A DNA stretch of 64,000 nt from Modestobacter marinus (GCF_019799945.1 NZ_JABGCH010000020.1:1-64000), one strand, 5' to 3'. Shown: positions 7,721-17,894, counted from the stretch's first letter. The notes: generated by a model not told the origin, from the sequence alone. Made by a program: numbers and translations.

Positions 7721-9345
7721 GACGGCGGGGTCTCCTCAGTGGATCGGGACGGCGGGCCCGCTGCCGCCCGGGTGGCGAGGGCGGCCCCGACCTCGTCGGA
7801 CAGCGCGGTGAACCGCGGGCCGGTCTCGGCGCTCCCCCGGGTCAGCGAGCCGATCGACAGCACCGTACCCCCGCCCTCGGGGGCCGGCCCGACCCGGACG
7901 AACACGCGCTCCCGGCGGACCAGCAGCATCCCGAGCAGGCCCACCAGCACGGCGATGGACGCGCCCAGCACGTAGACCTGGCCAGGGTCGTGGGACAGCT
8001 GCAGCGCCGCGTACTCGGCGTAGCCGGTGAAGGTGACCACGGTGCCGTCGGGCAGCGTGGTGGACTCCCCCGCCCGCAGGTTGGCCGCGCCCACCCGGGT
8101 CAGCAGGTCCCGATCGATCTGGGTCTGGTCGAGGGAGTACACCGACTGCGGCAGCCCGGAGTCCAGGCCCAGGTAGCCGGAGTAGACGACGATCGCGACC
8201 TGGGGGTCCAGCGGTCGCGGGTCGACCGAGGTGAGGATCCCGCCCTGCACCACGCCGGTAGGCGCGAAGAAGCCCTCGATGCCCAGCTGGTCGGTCCGGC
8301 CCGCGCCCAGGTCGGGGAGCTTGAGCACCCCCTGGCTGGCCATCGTGGCGGTGTCGGCGGGCAGGAACGGTGCGGACAGGCCGGTGAACGCCGTCCCGTC
8401 CGGCAGGGTCACGTCGAAGGTGGGGCTGAACCCGTGGCCGGTGACGTACACCCGGTCGCCGTCCACCCGCAGCGGGTCGTTGACCCCGATGGTCTCCCGG
8501 GACGCGCCGCTGTCCCCGGCCGGGCCGTAGGTGATGTCGGCGGTGTAGGAGGACGCGGTCAGGTCCTCCTCGTACTCGGCCTCGAAGTCGGTGAGGTCGA
8601 CGCACAGGTCGGAGAGGTCCCCGCTGTCGACCAGCGGACCGGAGCGGTAGGTGTCGTACTGCTGGAAGGAGTTGCAGAACCCCTGGCCCTCGGTGACCAG
8701 GATGCTGCCCTCGTACCCCCACAGCTTCCCGCCGGCCAGCCCCACGAGCAGCGCCAGCAGCGACAGGTGGAACAGCACGTTGCCGGTCTCGCGCAGGTAC
8801 CCCTTCTCGGCGGCGACCTCCGGGCCGTGCCGCCCGTCCCGGCGGGCCACCCGGTAGCGGCGGACCCGCAGCTCCTCCTCGACCACGTCCAGCGCCACCG
8901 GCCCGGGCAACGGGGTGGTGAGCGCCGCGTTGTCCGGCAGCCGGTGCAGGTGGCGGGGCGCGGCCGGCGGTGGCTGGAACAGCGCCCGGGCGTGCTCCAG
9001 CGCGCGGGGCAGCACGCAGCCGATCAGCGAGATGAACAGCAGCAGGTAGATCGCGGCGAACCACGGCGAGCTGAAGACGTCGAAGAGGAACAGCCGGTCC
9101 AGCCACGGCGCGAGCGTCGGGTGGTCGGCGAAGTACCGGTTGACGCTGTTCTGCGACAGCGACCGCTGCGGCAGCAGCGACCCAGGGATGGAGGCCACCG
9201 CGAGCAGGAACAGCAGCACCAGCGCGGTGCGCATCGCGGTGAGCTGGCGCCACCAGCGCAGCAGCCGGGTGAGCAGCCGGCGGCCGGCCGACGGCCGGGA
9301 CGGCGGGGTGGGCGGAGCCGCCCGCTCCGGGGCCGTCGTCGTCAC
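7717..9345 (-). CDS. resB: cytochrome c biogenesis protein ResB/Ccs1
   Basis: Partner of CcsB in System II cytochrome c maturation. The 542-residue protein starts VTTTAPERAAP, has a membrane hairpin near residues 35-130 (TALVLLFLLAVASIPGSLLP, later IYLLLFISLIGCVLP), a third helix near 200, a large extracytoplasmic domain, and a final helix near 465-485 (GASIAVLVGLLGMLLV). That is the ResB layout. GTG at 9345 overlaps the ccdA stop by 4 nt; the long upstream open frame is antisense-type noise inside ccdA. Confidence 0.92.
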   Translation of the reverse strand: MTTTAPERAAPPTPPSRPSAGRRLLTRLLRWWRQLTAMRTALVLLFLLAVASIPGSLLPQRSLSQNSVNRYFADHPTLAPWLDRLFLFDVFSSPWFAAIYLLLFISLIGCVLPRALEHARALFQPPPAAPRHLHRLPDNAALTTPLPGPVALDVVEEELRVRRYRVARRDGRHGPEVAAEKGYLRETGNVLFHLSLLALLVGLAGGKLWGYEGSILVTEGQGFCNSFQQYDTYRSGPLVDSGDLSDLCVDLTDFEAEYEEDLTASSYTADITYGPAGDSGASRETIGVNDPLRVDGDRVYVTGHGFSPTFDVTLPDGTAFTGLSAPFLPADTATMASQGVLKLPDLGAGRTDQLGIEGFFAPTGVVQGGILTSVDPRPLDPQVAIVVYSGYLGLDSGLPQSVYSLDQTQIDRDLLTRVGAANLRAGESTTLPDGTVVTFTGYAEYAALQLSHDPGQVYVLGASIAVLVGLLGMLLVRRERVFVRVGPAPEGGGTVLSIGSLTRGSAETGPRFTALSDEVGAALATRAAAGPPSRSTEETPPS

Positions 9346-10166
9346 AGCACGGACTCCCCCAGGCCGGCCGCGGCGATCCAGCCGCGCAGCCACTGCATCG
9401 CCTCGGTCCACGCGCCGGTGACCAGCAGCAGGCCGACCAGCACCAGGACGGCGCCACCGAACCGGGTGACCGCGCGGGCGTGCCGGCGCAGGAACGTCGT
9501 CGCCCCCACCGCCCAGCGCGCCCCCAGCGCGACGAGCACGAACGGCACGCCCAGGCCCAGGCAGTAGGCGAGCCCGAGGACCGCCCCGCGGCCCGCGGTG
9601 GCCTCGACGAACGCCAGGCTCTGCACCGCCGAGAGCGTCGGCCCGAGACACGGCGTCCAGCCGAGCCCGAACACCACGCCGAGCAGCGGGGCGCCGGCCA
9701 GGCCCACCGCGGGGCGGACCGCCAGCCGCTTGGTGCGCTGCAGCAGCGGCAGCCAGCCGAGGAAGCCCAGCCCGACGACGACGGTGACCACGCCCATGAC
9801 CCGCGTGATGACGTCGTTGTGCTCCAAGAGCAGCCGCCCCAGCCCACCGACGGCGGAGCTCAGCGCGACGAAGACGACGGTGAAGCCGAGCACGAACAGC
9901 ACCGCACCCAGGACCATCCGGCCGCGGGTGGAACGCTCGTCGGTCGCCGGGCGCACCGCCGTCGCCACCCCGCCGGCCGGGGCGGCGGGCGCCGCAGCGG
10001 CGGTCGGGGCACCGGCGCCGACCAGGCCGGTGACGTAGGAGAGGTAGCCGGGGACCAGTGGGAGGACACAGGGCGAGGCGAAGCTGATCAGCCCGGCGAG
10101 CGCGGCGACGGCGGCCGCGACCAGCAGCGGGCCGTCGGTGACGAGGCCGGTGATGCCGTCGTCCAC
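9342..10166 (-). CDS. ccdA: cytochrome c biogenesis / thiol-disulfide transporter CcdA
   Basis: Moves reducing equivalents across the membrane to keep ResA and apocytochrome CXXCH motifs reduced. The 274-residue protein has six or so helices with the two redox cysteines in the expected contexts: Cys33 in FASPCVLPLVPGYLSYV and Cys173 in LGWTPCLGP. A loop of about 45 residues after the second helix is Ala/Pro rich. The ATG at 10166 lies 1 bp from the resA-like stop, and the 3' end overlaps resB by 4 nt. Confidence 0.93.
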   Translation of the reverse strand: MDDGITGLVTDGPLLVAAAVAALAGLISFASPCVLPLVPGYLSYVTGLVGAGAPTAAAAPAAPAGGVATAVRPATDERSTRGRMVLGAVLFVLGFTVVFVALSSAVGGLGRLLLEHNDVITRVMGVVTVVVGLGFLGWLPLLQRTKRLAVRPAVGLAGAPLLGVVFGLGWTPCLGPTLSAVQSLAFVEATAGRGAVLGLAYCLGLGVPFVLVALGARWAVGATTFLRRHARAVTRFGGAVLVLVGLLLVTGAWTEAMQWLRGWIAAAGLGESVL

Positions 10167-10167
10167 C

Positions 10168-10746
10168 TCAGGCCTCCCCGATCAGCTGCTGCAGCACGGC
10201 GCGCAGGTCGTCCTGGCGCACCTCACCGGTGTACACCGCGGCGACCCGGTTCTCCCGGTCCAGCACGATCGTGGACGGGATCGCGGTCGCCGGGTAGTCC
10301 CGGAACGCCAGCGCCACCTCGCCCTTGGGGTCGTAGAGCGAGGGGAAGGTGATCGCCTTGCTCTCCAGGAACGCCTTCGCCAGCTGCTCGGTGTCCTTGA
10401 CGTTGAGGCCGAGGAACTGCACGCCGTCGTCGGCGACCTCGGCGTACACCTCCTGGAACTGCGGCGTCTCCACCCGGCAGGGCGGGCACCAGGAGCCCCA
10501 GAAGTTGAGCACCGCGATGTCACCGGCCAGCGAGCTGGAGGTGAACTCCTCGCCGGTGAGCAGGGTCCCGGAGAACTCCGGGGCGCTCTGCCGCTCGGCG
10601 TCGGCGATCACCTGGCCGGCCGGCGTGCCGGCGACGAAGCGGAACTCCCCGCCGTTGTTCACGTCGACGGCGTCCGACCCGGTGCTGCAGCCGGTGAGCG
10701 CGGCCAGCGCCAGAACGGCGGCGAGCAGCCCCCGCGTCCTACGCAC
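10168..10746 (-). CDS. resA: TlpA/ResA-family lipoprotein thioredoxin
   Basis: Extracytoplasmic thiol-disulfide reductase for cytochrome c maturation. The 192-residue precursor has a lipoprotein signal ending LTGC (lipidated Cys20) and a TlpA-like thioredoxin fold with the active site FWGSWCPPC (Cys87 and Cys90), followed by the cis-proline segment YPATAIPSTIVLD. GTG start at 10746 overlaps the upstream phosphatase stop (10739-10741) by 8 nt. Gene order phosphatase-resA-ccdA-resB-ccsB is the standard actinobacterial one. The symbol follows the Bacillus name. Confidence 0.9.
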   Translation of the reverse strand: MRRTRGLLAAVLALAALTGCSTGSDAVDVNNGGEFRFVAGTPAGQVIADAERQSAPEFSGTLLTGEEFTSSSLAGDIAVLNFWGSWCPPCRVETPQFQEVYAEVADDGVQFLGLNVKDTEQLAKAFLESKAITFPSLYDPKGEVALAFRDYPATAIPSTIVLDRENRVAAVYTGEVRQDDLRAVLQQLIGEA

Positions 10747-11374
10747 CGGGCACCGCGTCGGGGTCGGTGGCCCCGGCCGGCTCGGCGTAGTCCAGCCGGA
10801 GGAACCGGTCGCCCTCGTAGGTCAGCGAGGTGACGCTGGCCAGGCCGCACTGCCGGCGGCGCGGGTCGTGCACGTAGCGGCGGGCCTCCATGTGCAGCCG
10901 CAGCGTCCAGATCGGCAACTGGTGGCTGACCAGGACCGCCTCGTGCCCGCGCGCGGCGTCCCGGGCGGTCTCGACCGCGCCGAGCATCCGGGCGGCGATC
11001 TCGACGTAGGGCTCGCCCCAGGACGGCCGGAACGGGTTGCGCAGCAGCCACCAGTTGGCCGGCCGGCGCAGCGCGCCGTCCCCGACGCCGAAGGTCTTCC
11101 CCTGGAACGAGTTGCCGGCCTCGATCAGCCGGTCGTCGGTGCCGATCGGCAGGCCGAGGGTCTCCGCGATCGGCCCGGCCGTCTGCTGGGCCCGCTCGAG
11201 CGGGCTGGACACCAGGTGCGTGACGTCCTTGCCGGCGAACCACTCCGCCGCCGTCAGCGCCATCGCCTCCCCGACCACCGACAGCCGGAAGCCGGGCAGC
11301 CGGCCGTAGAGGATGCCGTCGGGGTTGTGCACCTCGCCGTGCCGCAGCAGGTGGACGACGGTCCGCTCGCTCAC
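10739..11374 (-). CDS. histidine phosphatase (phosphoglycerate mutase-like) family protein
   Basis: The 211-residue cytosolic protein carries the family signature LLRHGEVHN, with the phospho-accepting His12, then SSPLERAQQTA and the second histidine in AVLVSHQLPIWTLRLHME. The substrate is unknown; position next to hemL and resA is conserved in actinobacteria (Rv0525-like in M. tuberculosis, from memory). The start is the GTG at 11374 giving VSERTVVHLLRHGE; a longer open frame upstream overlaps hemL and is not credible. It is 28 bp downstream of hemL and overlaps resA by 8 nt. Confidence 0.88.
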   Translation of the reverse strand: MSERTVVHLLRHGEVHNPDGILYGRLPGFRLSVVGEAMALTAAEWFAGKDVTHLVSSPLERAQQTAGPIAETLGLPIGTDDRLIEAGNSFQGKTFGVGDGALRRPANWWLLRNPFRPSWGEPYVEIAARMLGAVETARDAARGHEAVLVSHQLPIWTLRLHMEARRYVHDPRRRQCGLASVTSLTYEGDRFLRLDYAEPAGATDPDAVPGA

Positions 11375-11402
11375 GATGTCCTCCGGTTCGCTCCGCGGCC
11401 GC

Positions 11403-12770
11403 TCACGGGGACAGCTCCTGGGCGTCGTAGGACTCGGGTGACGGCGCCGGCCCGCCCTGCGCCGCGGCGGCCGCGCGGGCGGCGCGGGGCAGCGCCGCGA
11501 GCACGTGCCCGACCGCGTCGTCGTCCAGGGCGGCGCTGACGAACCACGCCTCGAACGCCGACGGCGGCAGGTAGACGCCCTGCGCGAGCATCGAGTGGAA
11601 GAAGGCCGTGTGCGCGGCGACGTCCTGGGTGCGGGCGTCGTCGTAGTCGCGCACCTGACGCTCGTCGGGGACGAAGAAGACCGAGAACATGTTGCCGGCC
11701 TGCTGCACCCGGTGCGGCACCCCGGCCGAGTACAGCGCCGCGCCGGCGGCACCGCGCAGGGTGGCGGCGACCTCGTCGCAGCGGGCGTAGACGTCGTCGG
11801 TGCACAGCCGCAGGGTGGTCAGCCCGGCGGCCACCGCGACCGGGTTCCCGGCCAGCGTGCCCGCCTGGTAGACCGGCCCGGCCGGGGCCAGCTGGTCCAT
11901 CACCTCGGCCCGGCCACCGAACGCCGCCGCGGGCAGGCCGCCGCCCATCACCTTGCCGAAGGTGAACAGGTCGGCGTCGACCGGGTCGAGGCCGTACCAG
12001 CCCGAGCGCGAGACCCGGAAACCGGTCATCACCTCGTCGAGCACCAGCAGCGCGCCGTGCGCGGCGGTGATCCGGCGCAGCGCGGCGTTGAAGCCGTCCA
12101 GCGGCGGGACGACGCCCATGTTCCCGGCCGCCGCCTCGCTGATCACGCAGGCGATCTGCGCCCCGCGCTCGGCGAACACCGCCTCGACGGCGGCGACGTC
12201 GTTGTAGGGCAGCACGATCGTGTCGGCGGCGGCGCCGGTGGTGACGCCGGGGGTGTCCGGCAGCCCGAGGGTCGCCACCCCGGAGCCCGCGGAGGCCAGC
12301 AGCGCATCGACGTGGCCGTGGTAGCAGCCGGCGAACTTCACCACCAGTGGGCGGCCGGTGACCCCGCGCGCCAGCCGGACGGCGGACAGCACGGCCTCGG
12401 TGCCGGAGTTGACCAGCCGCACCCGCTCGACCGGCCTGATCCGGCCGGCGATCTCCTCGGCCAGGTCGACCTCACCGGCGGTGGGGGTGCCGAAGGTGAA
12501 CCCGCGCCGGGCCGCCTCGATGACTGCGGTTACCACCTCGGGATGGGCGTGGCCGAGGATCATCGGGCCCCAGGAGGCCACGAGGTCGACGTACCGGCGG
12601 CCGTCGGCGTCGGTCAGCCAGGCACCGGACCCCTGGGCCATGAACCGCGGGGTGCCGCCGACGGCCCGGAAGGCACGCACCGGTGAGTTGACCCCGCCCG
12701 GTGTCACCCGGCCGGCCCGGTCGAACAGCTGCGCCGACGCGGGTGCCTCGTAGGGGTAGGGCTCACTCAC
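11403..12770 (-). CDS. hemL: glutamate-1-semialdehyde 2,1-aminomutase
   Basis: PLP enzyme converting glutamate-1-semialdehyde to 5-aminolevulinate, the product used by HemB. The 455-residue protein is a class III aminotransferase with [13 protein letters not shown] at the start, [17 protein letters not shown] near 119-135, the cofactor aspartate in [11 protein letters not shown], and the PLP lysine K273 in [13 protein letters not shown] start at 12770. It is 102 bp downstream of hemB; that gap holds an inverted repeat, so hemL may have its own promoter. Confidence 0.96.
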   Translation of the reverse strand: MSEPYPYEAPASAQLFDRAGRVTPGGVNSPVRAFRAVGGTPRFMAQGSGAWLTDADGRRYVDLVASWGPMILGHAHPEVVTAVIEAARRGFTFGTPTAGEVDLAEEIAGRIRPVERVRLVNSGTEAVLSAVRLARGVTGRPLVVKFAGCYHGHVDALLASAGSGVATLGLPDTPGVTTGAAADTIVLPYNDVAAVEAVFAERGAQIACVISEAAAGNMGVVPPLDGFNAALRRITAAHGALLVLDEVMTGFRVSRSGWYGLDPVDADLFTFGKVMGGGLPAAAFGGRAEVMDQLAPAGPVYQAGTLAGNPVAVAAGLTTLRLCTDDVYARCDEVAATLRGAAGAALYSAGVPHRVQQAGNMFSVFFVPDERQVRDYDDARTQDVAAHTAFFHSMLAQGVYLPPSAFEAWFVSAALDDDAVGHVLAALPRAARAAAAAQGGPAPSPESYDAQELSP

Positions 12771-12822
12771 GGGTCCACTCTCCCAGGCGTGTCTGTGTGA
12801 CCTGATCCCGATGTACCGGAGC

Positions 12823-12866
12823 GGCCACCCTCCAGCGCCCGGGCCGAGCGTGGGGGGCAGGGTGGC
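12823..12866. repeat. hairpin element, divergent copy of the CTGCAGGG/GCGAGCGTGCGAG repeat
   Basis: Eight-base arms GCCACCCT (12824-12831) and AGGGTGGC (12859-12866) pair perfectly around a GC-rich loop. The right half, GAGCGTGGGGGGCAGGGTGG, closely resembles the right half of the copy at 24201-24256. It lies just after the hemB stop, so it is a likely rho-independent-type terminator or attenuator between hemB and hemL. Membership of the repeat family is inferred from shared sequence. Confidence 0.5.
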
Positions 12867-12872
12867 GCTGCC

Positions 12873-13865
12873 TCAGCGCAGCCAGCGGGCGGCCTCGACC
12901 GCCCAGTAGGTGAGCACCGACCCGGCGCCGGCCCGGCGGATCGCGGTGAGCGTCTCCAGGACGGCCCGCCGCCGGTCCACCCAGCCGTGCGCCGCGGCGG
13001 CCTCGACCATCGCGTACTCACCGCTCACCTGGTACGCGCTGACCGGGACGTCCACGGCGTCGGCGACCTTCGCGACGATGTCCAGGTAGGGCAGCGCGGG
13101 CTTCACCATGACCGCGTCGGCACCCTCGGCGAGGTCCTGCGCGACCTCCCGCAGCGCCTCGTCGGCGTTCGGCGGGTCCATCTGGTAGGTCGACCGGTCA
13201 CCGAACTGCGGCGCGCCCTCGGCGGCCTCCCGGAACGGGCCGTAGAAGCCCGAGGCGTACTTGGCCGCGTAGGCGAGGATGGGCGTCTCGGTGAACGCCG
13301 CGCTGTCCAGCCCGGCGCGGATCGCCGCGACCTGGCCGTCCATCATCCCGCTGGGGGCGATGACGTGCGCCCCGGCCCGGGCCTGGGCGATCGCGACGGC
13401 GGCGTACCGGTCCAGGGTCGGGTCGTTGTCCACGACGCCGGCCGGGGTGACCACGCCGCAGTGCCCGTGGTCGGTGTACTCGCACAGGCACAGGTCGGCC
13501 ATCAGCACCAGCTCGTCGCCGAGGTCGGCCCGCAGCTGCTGCAGCGCCACGTTGACCACACCGTCGGCGGCATCGGCCTGCGAGCCGACCGGGTCCTTCT
13601 CCGCCGGGATGCCGAACAGCATCAGGCCGCTGATGCCGGCCTCGGCCGCCTCGTGCGCGGCCTTCCGCAGCGACTCCTGGGTGTGCTGGACGACGCCGGG
13701 CATGGAGCTGATCGGCTGCGGCTCGGCGAGGCCTTCCTTGACGAACACCGGGAGGACCAGGTCGGCCGGGGCGAGCCGGGTCTGTGCCGTCCAGCGGCGC
13801 ATCGCCGGGGTCGACCGCAGCCGGCGCCCCCGGGCGAAGCCGGGGTTCGCCCCGCCGGACGTCAC
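12873..13865 (-). CDS. hemB: porphobilinogen synthase (5-aminolevulinate dehydratase)
   Basis: Condenses two 5-aminolevulinate molecules into porphobilinogen. The 330-residue protein has both Schiff-base lysines, K202 in AYAAKYASGFYGPFR and K255 in VMVKPALPYLD, and the cysteine triad of the zinc-dependent class in DLCLCEYTDHGHCG (Cys126, 128, 136). GTG start at 13865 overlaps the hemD stop by 4 nt, so it is the last gene of rex-hemA-hemC-hemD-hemB. Confidence 0.96.
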   Translation of the reverse strand: MTSGGANPGFARGRRLRSTPAMRRWTAQTRLAPADLVLPVFVKEGLAEPQPISSMPGVVQHTQESLRKAAHEAAEAGISGLMLFGIPAEKDPVGSQADAADGVVNVALQQLRADLGDELVLMADLCLCEYTDHGHCGVVTPAGVVDNDPTLDRYAAVAIAQARAGAHVIAPSGMMDGQVAAIRAGLDSAAFTETPILAYAAKYASGFYGPFREAAEGAPQFGDRSTYQMDPPNADEALREVAQDLAEGADAVMVKPALPYLDIVAKVADAVDVPVSAYQVSGEYAMVEAAAAHGWVDRRRAVLETLTAIRRAGAGSVLTYWAVEAARWLR

Positions 13866-15424
13866 TTGCCCTCGCCGCCCTCCGCCTCGGCCCGGCGGGC
13901 CAGGGCGAACTCGGCGAGCGCGTCGACCAGCGGGCCGACGGCGGCCGTCTCCGGCTGCACGTCCACGCGCAGGCCGAACTCCGTGGCGCTGGCCGCGGTG
14001 GCCGGGCCGATCACCGCGACGACCGTCTTCGCGTGCGGCTTGCCGGCGATGCCGACCAGGTTGCGCACCGTGCTCGACGAGGTGAAGCAGACGGCGTCGA
14101 AGCCGCCGCCCTTGATCGCCTCGCGCACGGCAGCCGGCGGCGGCGCCGCCCGGACGGTGCGGTAGGCGGTGACGTCGTCGATCTCCCAGCCGCGCTCCTT
14201 CAGGCCTGCGGCGAGGGTCTCGGTGGCGATGTCGGCGCGGGGCAGCAGCACCCGGTCGATGGGGTCGAACACGTCGTCGTAGGGCGGGAAGTCCGCCAGC
14301 AGGCCCTCGCTGGACTGCTCACCGGTGGGCACCAGCTCCGGCGCGATGCCGAAGTCGCGCACCGCCTGGGCGGTCTGCTCGCCGACGCAGGCGACCTTGA
14401 CCCCGGCGAAGGCGCGGGCGTCCAGGCCGAGCTCGACGAACTTCTCCCGCACCGCGCGGACGGCGTTGGTGGAGGTGAACACGATCCAGCCGTACCGGCC
14501 GGTGACCAGGCCCTTCACGGCGCGGTCCATCTGCGCGGGGCTGCGCGGCGGCTCGACGGCGATGGTGGGCACCTCGACCGGCACGGCGCCGTAGGCGCGC
14601 AGCCGGTCGCTCATCTCACCGGCCTGCTCCTTGGTGCGCGGCACCAGGACCCGCCAGCCGAACAGCGGCCGGCTCTCCCACCAGGAGAGCTTGGCGCGCT
14701 TGTCCACCACCGAGCCGACGGTGATCACGACCGGGCCGGCCAGGCTGTCCAGCCCGGCGTTCTTCTCGGCGACGGCGGCGAGCTTGGCCGCGACGCTCTT
14801 CTGCGACGTGCCGCTGCCCTCGGTGGTCACCAGGACCGGCGTGCTGCCGGACAGGCCGCCCTCGGCCAGCCCGGCGGCGACGGTCGGCAGCTGGTCCGCG
14901 GTCGCCTGGAGCACCAGGGTCGCGCCGGTGCGGGCGGCCGCGGCGGCGAGCGCGCCCAGGTCGGCCGGGGACTCGGTGCCCGGGCGCAGGTCGGCGGTCA
15001 GCGACGTGCTCCCGAGCGCGACGCCGCCGTACGCCGGGACGGCGGTGCTCACCGCGACGCCCGGGACGACGTCGAACGGGATGCTGGTGCGGGTGACCGC
15101 CAGCGCCTCCTTGACCACGGCGTCACTGGTGAACGGGTCGCCGGCGACCAGCCGGACGACGACGCTGCCGGTCTTGGCGGCGGTGACGGCCGCCTTCGCG
15201 ACCTCGGCGGGCTCGCCGGTGACCGGCGTCAGCTCGAGGCCCGGGTTGGCCTCGCGGACGGCCTCGTGCACCGCCGTGGACACGTCGGGGTCCACGAGGA
15301 CGGCGTCGGCGCCGGCGATCGCGGCCGAGGCCCGGGCGGTGAGCAGCTCGGGGTCGCCGGGCCCGGCGCCGACGAAGACGATGGTGCCCTTCCGGCCGGT
15401 GTTCTGCTTGCGTGAGCGCGTCAT
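13862..15424 (-). CDS. hemD: uroporphyrinogen-III synthase with N-terminal CobA-like domain (fusion)
   Basis: The 520-residue fusion has an N-terminal tetrapyrrole-methylase fold (VFVGAGPGDPELLTARA near 15-31, VVPGVAVSTAVPA near 125) and a C-terminal HemD domain from about residue 255 (GWRVLVPRTKEQAGEMSDRL, FTSTNAVRAV, FTSSSTVRNLVGI). HemD cyclises hydroxymethylbilane to uroporphyrinogen III. The methylase half keeps the GxGPGD loop but has RLVAGDPFTSDAVV where active SUMT enzymes have a GDPFvFGRGgEE-type motif, so methylation of precorrin precursors is doubtful. ATG at 15424 (MTRSRKQNTGRKG), 107 bp after hemC. Confidence 0.92.
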   Translation of the reverse strand: MTRSRKQNTGRKGTIVFVGAGPGDPELLTARASAAIAGADAVLVDPDVSTAVHEAVREANPGLELTPVTGEPAEVAKAAVTAAKTGSVVVRLVAGDPFTSDAVVKEALAVTRTSIPFDVVPGVAVSTAVPAYGGVALGSTSLTADLRPGTESPADLGALAAAAARTGATLVLQATADQLPTVAAGLAEGGLSGSTPVLVTTEGSGTSQKSVAAKLAAVAEKNAGLDSLAGPVVITVGSVVDKRAKLSWWESRPLFGWRVLVPRTKEQAGEMSDRLRAYGAVPVEVPTIAVEPPRSPAQMDRAVKGLVTGRYGWIVFTSTNAVRAVREKFVELGLDARAFAGVKVACVGEQTAQAVRDFGIAPELVPTGEQSSEGLLADFPPYDDVFDPIDRVLLPRADIATETLAAGLKERGWEIDDVTAYRTVRAAPPPAAVREAIKGGGFDAVCFTSSSTVRNLVGIAGKPHAKTVVAVIGPATAASATEFGLRVDVQPETAAVGPLVDALAEFALARRAEAEGGEGK

Positions 15425-15531
15425 CGCGTGCTCCTGTTCCTGCCCCCTGGTGGGGGTCGCTGCGGGTGGTGCGGGACGATGGGGGTTTGGGGCGGGCCGG
15501 GTGGACGGCACTGCCGCCCGCGGGGAGGCGG

Positions 15532-16476
15532 TCACCGGGGACCGGCCATCAGCGCGGCGGCGCCGCGGTCGAGCAGCTCCGCGGCGAGCTGCCGGCCCAG
15601 TTCCTCGGGTGCGGTGGCCGGTCCGGTGAGCGAGCCGCGGACGGCGTCGCTGCCGTCGATCGCGGTGACCGACCCGCGCAGGTACAGCTCGGCGACGCCG
15701 TCCTCGTCCTCGGCGAGTTCGGCGTGCGCGGCCACCGGGGCGCTGCAACCGGCCTCGAGGGCGGCGAGGACCGCGCGCTCCGCGGCGACGCAGGCCCGCG
15801 CGGCCGGGTCTTCGAGGTCGGCGAGCAGTTCCCGGACACGAGTGTCGTCGCTGCGGCACTCCACGGCCAGCGCGCCCTGGGCCGGGGCGGGCAGCACCTG
15901 GATCGGGTCGAGGACCTCGGTGACAGCGGCCAGCCGGCCCAGCCGGGCCAGGCCGGCCCGGGCCAGGACGACGGCGTCCAGGTCGCCCGGCTCGCCGTCG
16001 CGCCCGGTGACGCGGGTCATCCGGGTGTCGACGTTGCCGCGGATCGGCACGACCTCCAGGCCCAGGCCGAGGGCGCGCAGCTGGGCCATCCGCCGCGGCG
16101 CGCCGGTGCCGACGCGGGACCCGGCCGGGAGCTCCCCGAGGGTCAGCCCGTCGCGGGCGACGAGCACGTCGCGGGGGTCCTGCCGGGTCGGCACCGCGGC
16201 CAGCGCGAGGCCGGGTGCGGGCACGGTCGGCAGGTCCTTGTAGCTGTGCACCGCCAGGTCGACGGAGCCGTCGAGGAGCGCGTCGCGCAGCCCGGTCACG
16301 AAGACGCCGGTGCCGCCGAGCTGGCTGATCGCCGCCTGCGACCGGTCGCCGTAGGTGCTCACGTGCACGAGCTCCACCGGCACGCCGCGGGCGGCGGTGA
16401 GGGCGTCGGCCACGTGCTGGGACTGGGTGAGCGCCAGCTGGCTGGCCCGGGTGCCCAGCCGGAGCGGGGCGGTCAC
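15532..16476 (-). CDS. hemC: hydroxymethylbilane synthase
   Basis: Porphobilinogen deaminase polymerising four porphobilinogens. The 314-residue protein starts [16 protein letters not shown] and shows HSYKDLPTV near 77-85, [11 protein letters not shown] near 143-153 and the dipyrromethane cofactor cysteine C244 in [16 protein letters not shown] at 16476 overlaps the hemA stop by 4 nt. The larger upstream open frame is antisense noise within hemA. Confidence 0.96.
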   Translation of the reverse strand: MTAPLRLGTRASQLALTQSQHVADALTAARGVPVELVHVSTYGDRSQAAISQLGGTGVFVTGLRDALLDGSVDLAVHSYKDLPTVPAPGLALAAVPTRQDPRDVLVARDGLTLGELPAGSRVGTGAPRRMAQLRALGLGLEVVPIRGNVDTRMTRVTGRDGEPGDLDAVVLARAGLARLGRLAAVTEVLDPIQVLPAPAQGALAVECRSDDTRVRELLADLEDPAARACVAAERAVLAALEAGCSAPVAAHAELAEDEDGVAELYLRGSVTAIDGSDAVRGSLTGPATAPEELGRQLAAELLDRGAAALMAGPR

Positions 16477-17894
16477 GCGGCGCCTCCGGCGTCCCGGTCG
16501 CGCGGGGCCTCCGGCATCCGCACGTCCAGCGCGGACAGCCGGATGGGACCGGCCGGCTGCGGGTCCACGGTGACCGCCCGGGACAGCGTGGTGGCGTCGA
16601 CGTCGGTGTCCCCGGACAGGCCCAGCCCGAACAGCGCGCGCAGAGCGTCGGCGTAGTCGGTGCCCCCCGGGGCGCTGGCCAGCTCCTTCACGCGCACGGT
16701 GGGCTCGTGCAGGAGCTTGTCCACGACCCGGCGGACGGTGCGGGCGATCTCGCTGTGGGCCTTGACGTCCAGGTCCGGCAGCCGGGTGGACAGCCGCAGC
16801 AGCTCCGCGTCGACCACCTCGGCGGCCTGGCTGCGCAGCGCGGAGACGGTCGGGGCGACCGCCGCGGCCTGCCGCTCGGCGCGGAGCAGCGAGGTCTCCA
16901 GTTCCACGAGGGCGTGCGCGGCGGCGATGTCGTCGGCGGCGACGGAGCCCGCGACCGGGCGCCCGTCGTTGGCCGCGCGCTCCCCCTGCAGCATCGCCAG
17001 GTCGACGACGTGCACGCCCGGGAGACCGGCGACGGCGGGCTCGACGTCCCGGGGCAGGGCCAGGTCGACGACGACCAGCGGGCGGCGGCCGCGGCCCGCC
17101 ATGGCCGTGCCGACGACGTCGGTGCCGATGACGGTGCCCGTCGCACCGGTGCAGGTGACCAGCACGTCGGCGACCGCGAGCTCGGCCGGGAGCCGCTCGA
17201 GGTCGGCCTGCCGGCCGCCGACGGCCTCCGCCAGGCGGGCGGCGTGGTCCGGTGTCCGGCTGCTGACGGTCACCGCGGCTCCGCGGCGGGCCAGCGTGGT
17301 GGCGGCCAGGGCGCCCATGGAGCCCGCGCCGACCACGAGCACCGGCCGGCCGGTGAGGTCGCCGAGCACCTCGGTGGCCCGGTCGAGGGCGACCGACACC
17401 AGCGAGGCGCCGGCCCGGTCGATGCCCGTCTCGCTGTGCACCCGCTTGCCCACCCGCAGGGCGCGCTGCGCGATGGGGTGCAGCTCGCGGCCCACGGTGC
17501 CCTGCTCCTGGGCGAGCGCGTACGCGGCGCGGAGCTGGCCGAGCACCTGGGTCTCGCCGACGACCATGGAGTCCAGGCCCGCGGCGACGGCGCACAGGTG
17601 TGCGATCGCCTGGTCCTCGTAGTAGACGGTGACGTAGGGGGCCAGCTCCTCGACGGTGGCCCCGGCGTGCCGGGCGAGGACCCGGCTGACGTCGGTGATC
17701 CCCCCGTGGAAGCGGTCAACCTCGGCGAACACCTCGATGCGGTTGCAGGTGGCCAGCACGATGACCTCGCTGACGTGGTCGCTGTCGACCAGCTCGTGCA
17801 GCGTCTTGACGGTGTCGTCACCGGACATGCTGACCTGCTCGAGCAGCGTGACCGGGGCGGTCTGGTGGCTGAGGCCGACGGCGAGCAGGCTCAT
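16473..17894 (-). CDS. hemA: glutamyl-tRNA reductase
   Basis: Committed step of C5-pathway haem synthesis, reducing glutamyl-tRNA to glutamate-1-semialdehyde. The 473-residue protein has GLSHQTAPV at 7-15, the catalytic cysteine C50 in [11 protein letters not shown], the NADPH-binding [20 protein letters not shown] near 181-200, and the C-terminal dimerisation helices. Its ATG overlaps the rex stop by 4 nt, so hemA is translated with the Rex repressor that should control it. Confidence 0.96.
   Translation of the reverse strand: MSLLAVGLSHQTAPVTLLEQVSMSGDDTVKTLHELVDSDHVSEVIVLATCNRIEVFAEVDRFHGGITDVSRVLARHAGATVEELAPYVTVYYEDQAIAHLCAVAAGLDSMVVGETQVLGQLRAAYALAQEQGTVGRELHPIAQRALRVGKRVHSETGIDRAGASLVSVALDRATEVLGDLTGRPVLVVGAGSMGALAATTLARRGAAVTVSSRTPDHAARLAEAVGGRQADLERLPAELAVADVLVTCTGATGTVIGTDVVGTAMAGRGRRPLVVVDLALPRDVEPAVAGLPGVHVVDLAMLQGERAANDGRPVAGSVAADDIAAAHALVELETSLLRAERQAAAVAPTVSALRSQAAEVVDAELLRLSTRLPDLDVKAHSEIARTVRRVVDKLLHEPTVRVKELASAPGGTDYADALRALFGLGLSGDTDVDATTLSRAVTVDPQPAGPIRLSALDVRMPEAPRDRDAGGAA

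Noticed and set aside
6381-7975. Long plus-strand frames over the ccsB region
   Set aside because: Translation is Gln/His/Arg-rich without hydrophobic or domain pattern, and ccsB on the other strand explains the DNA.
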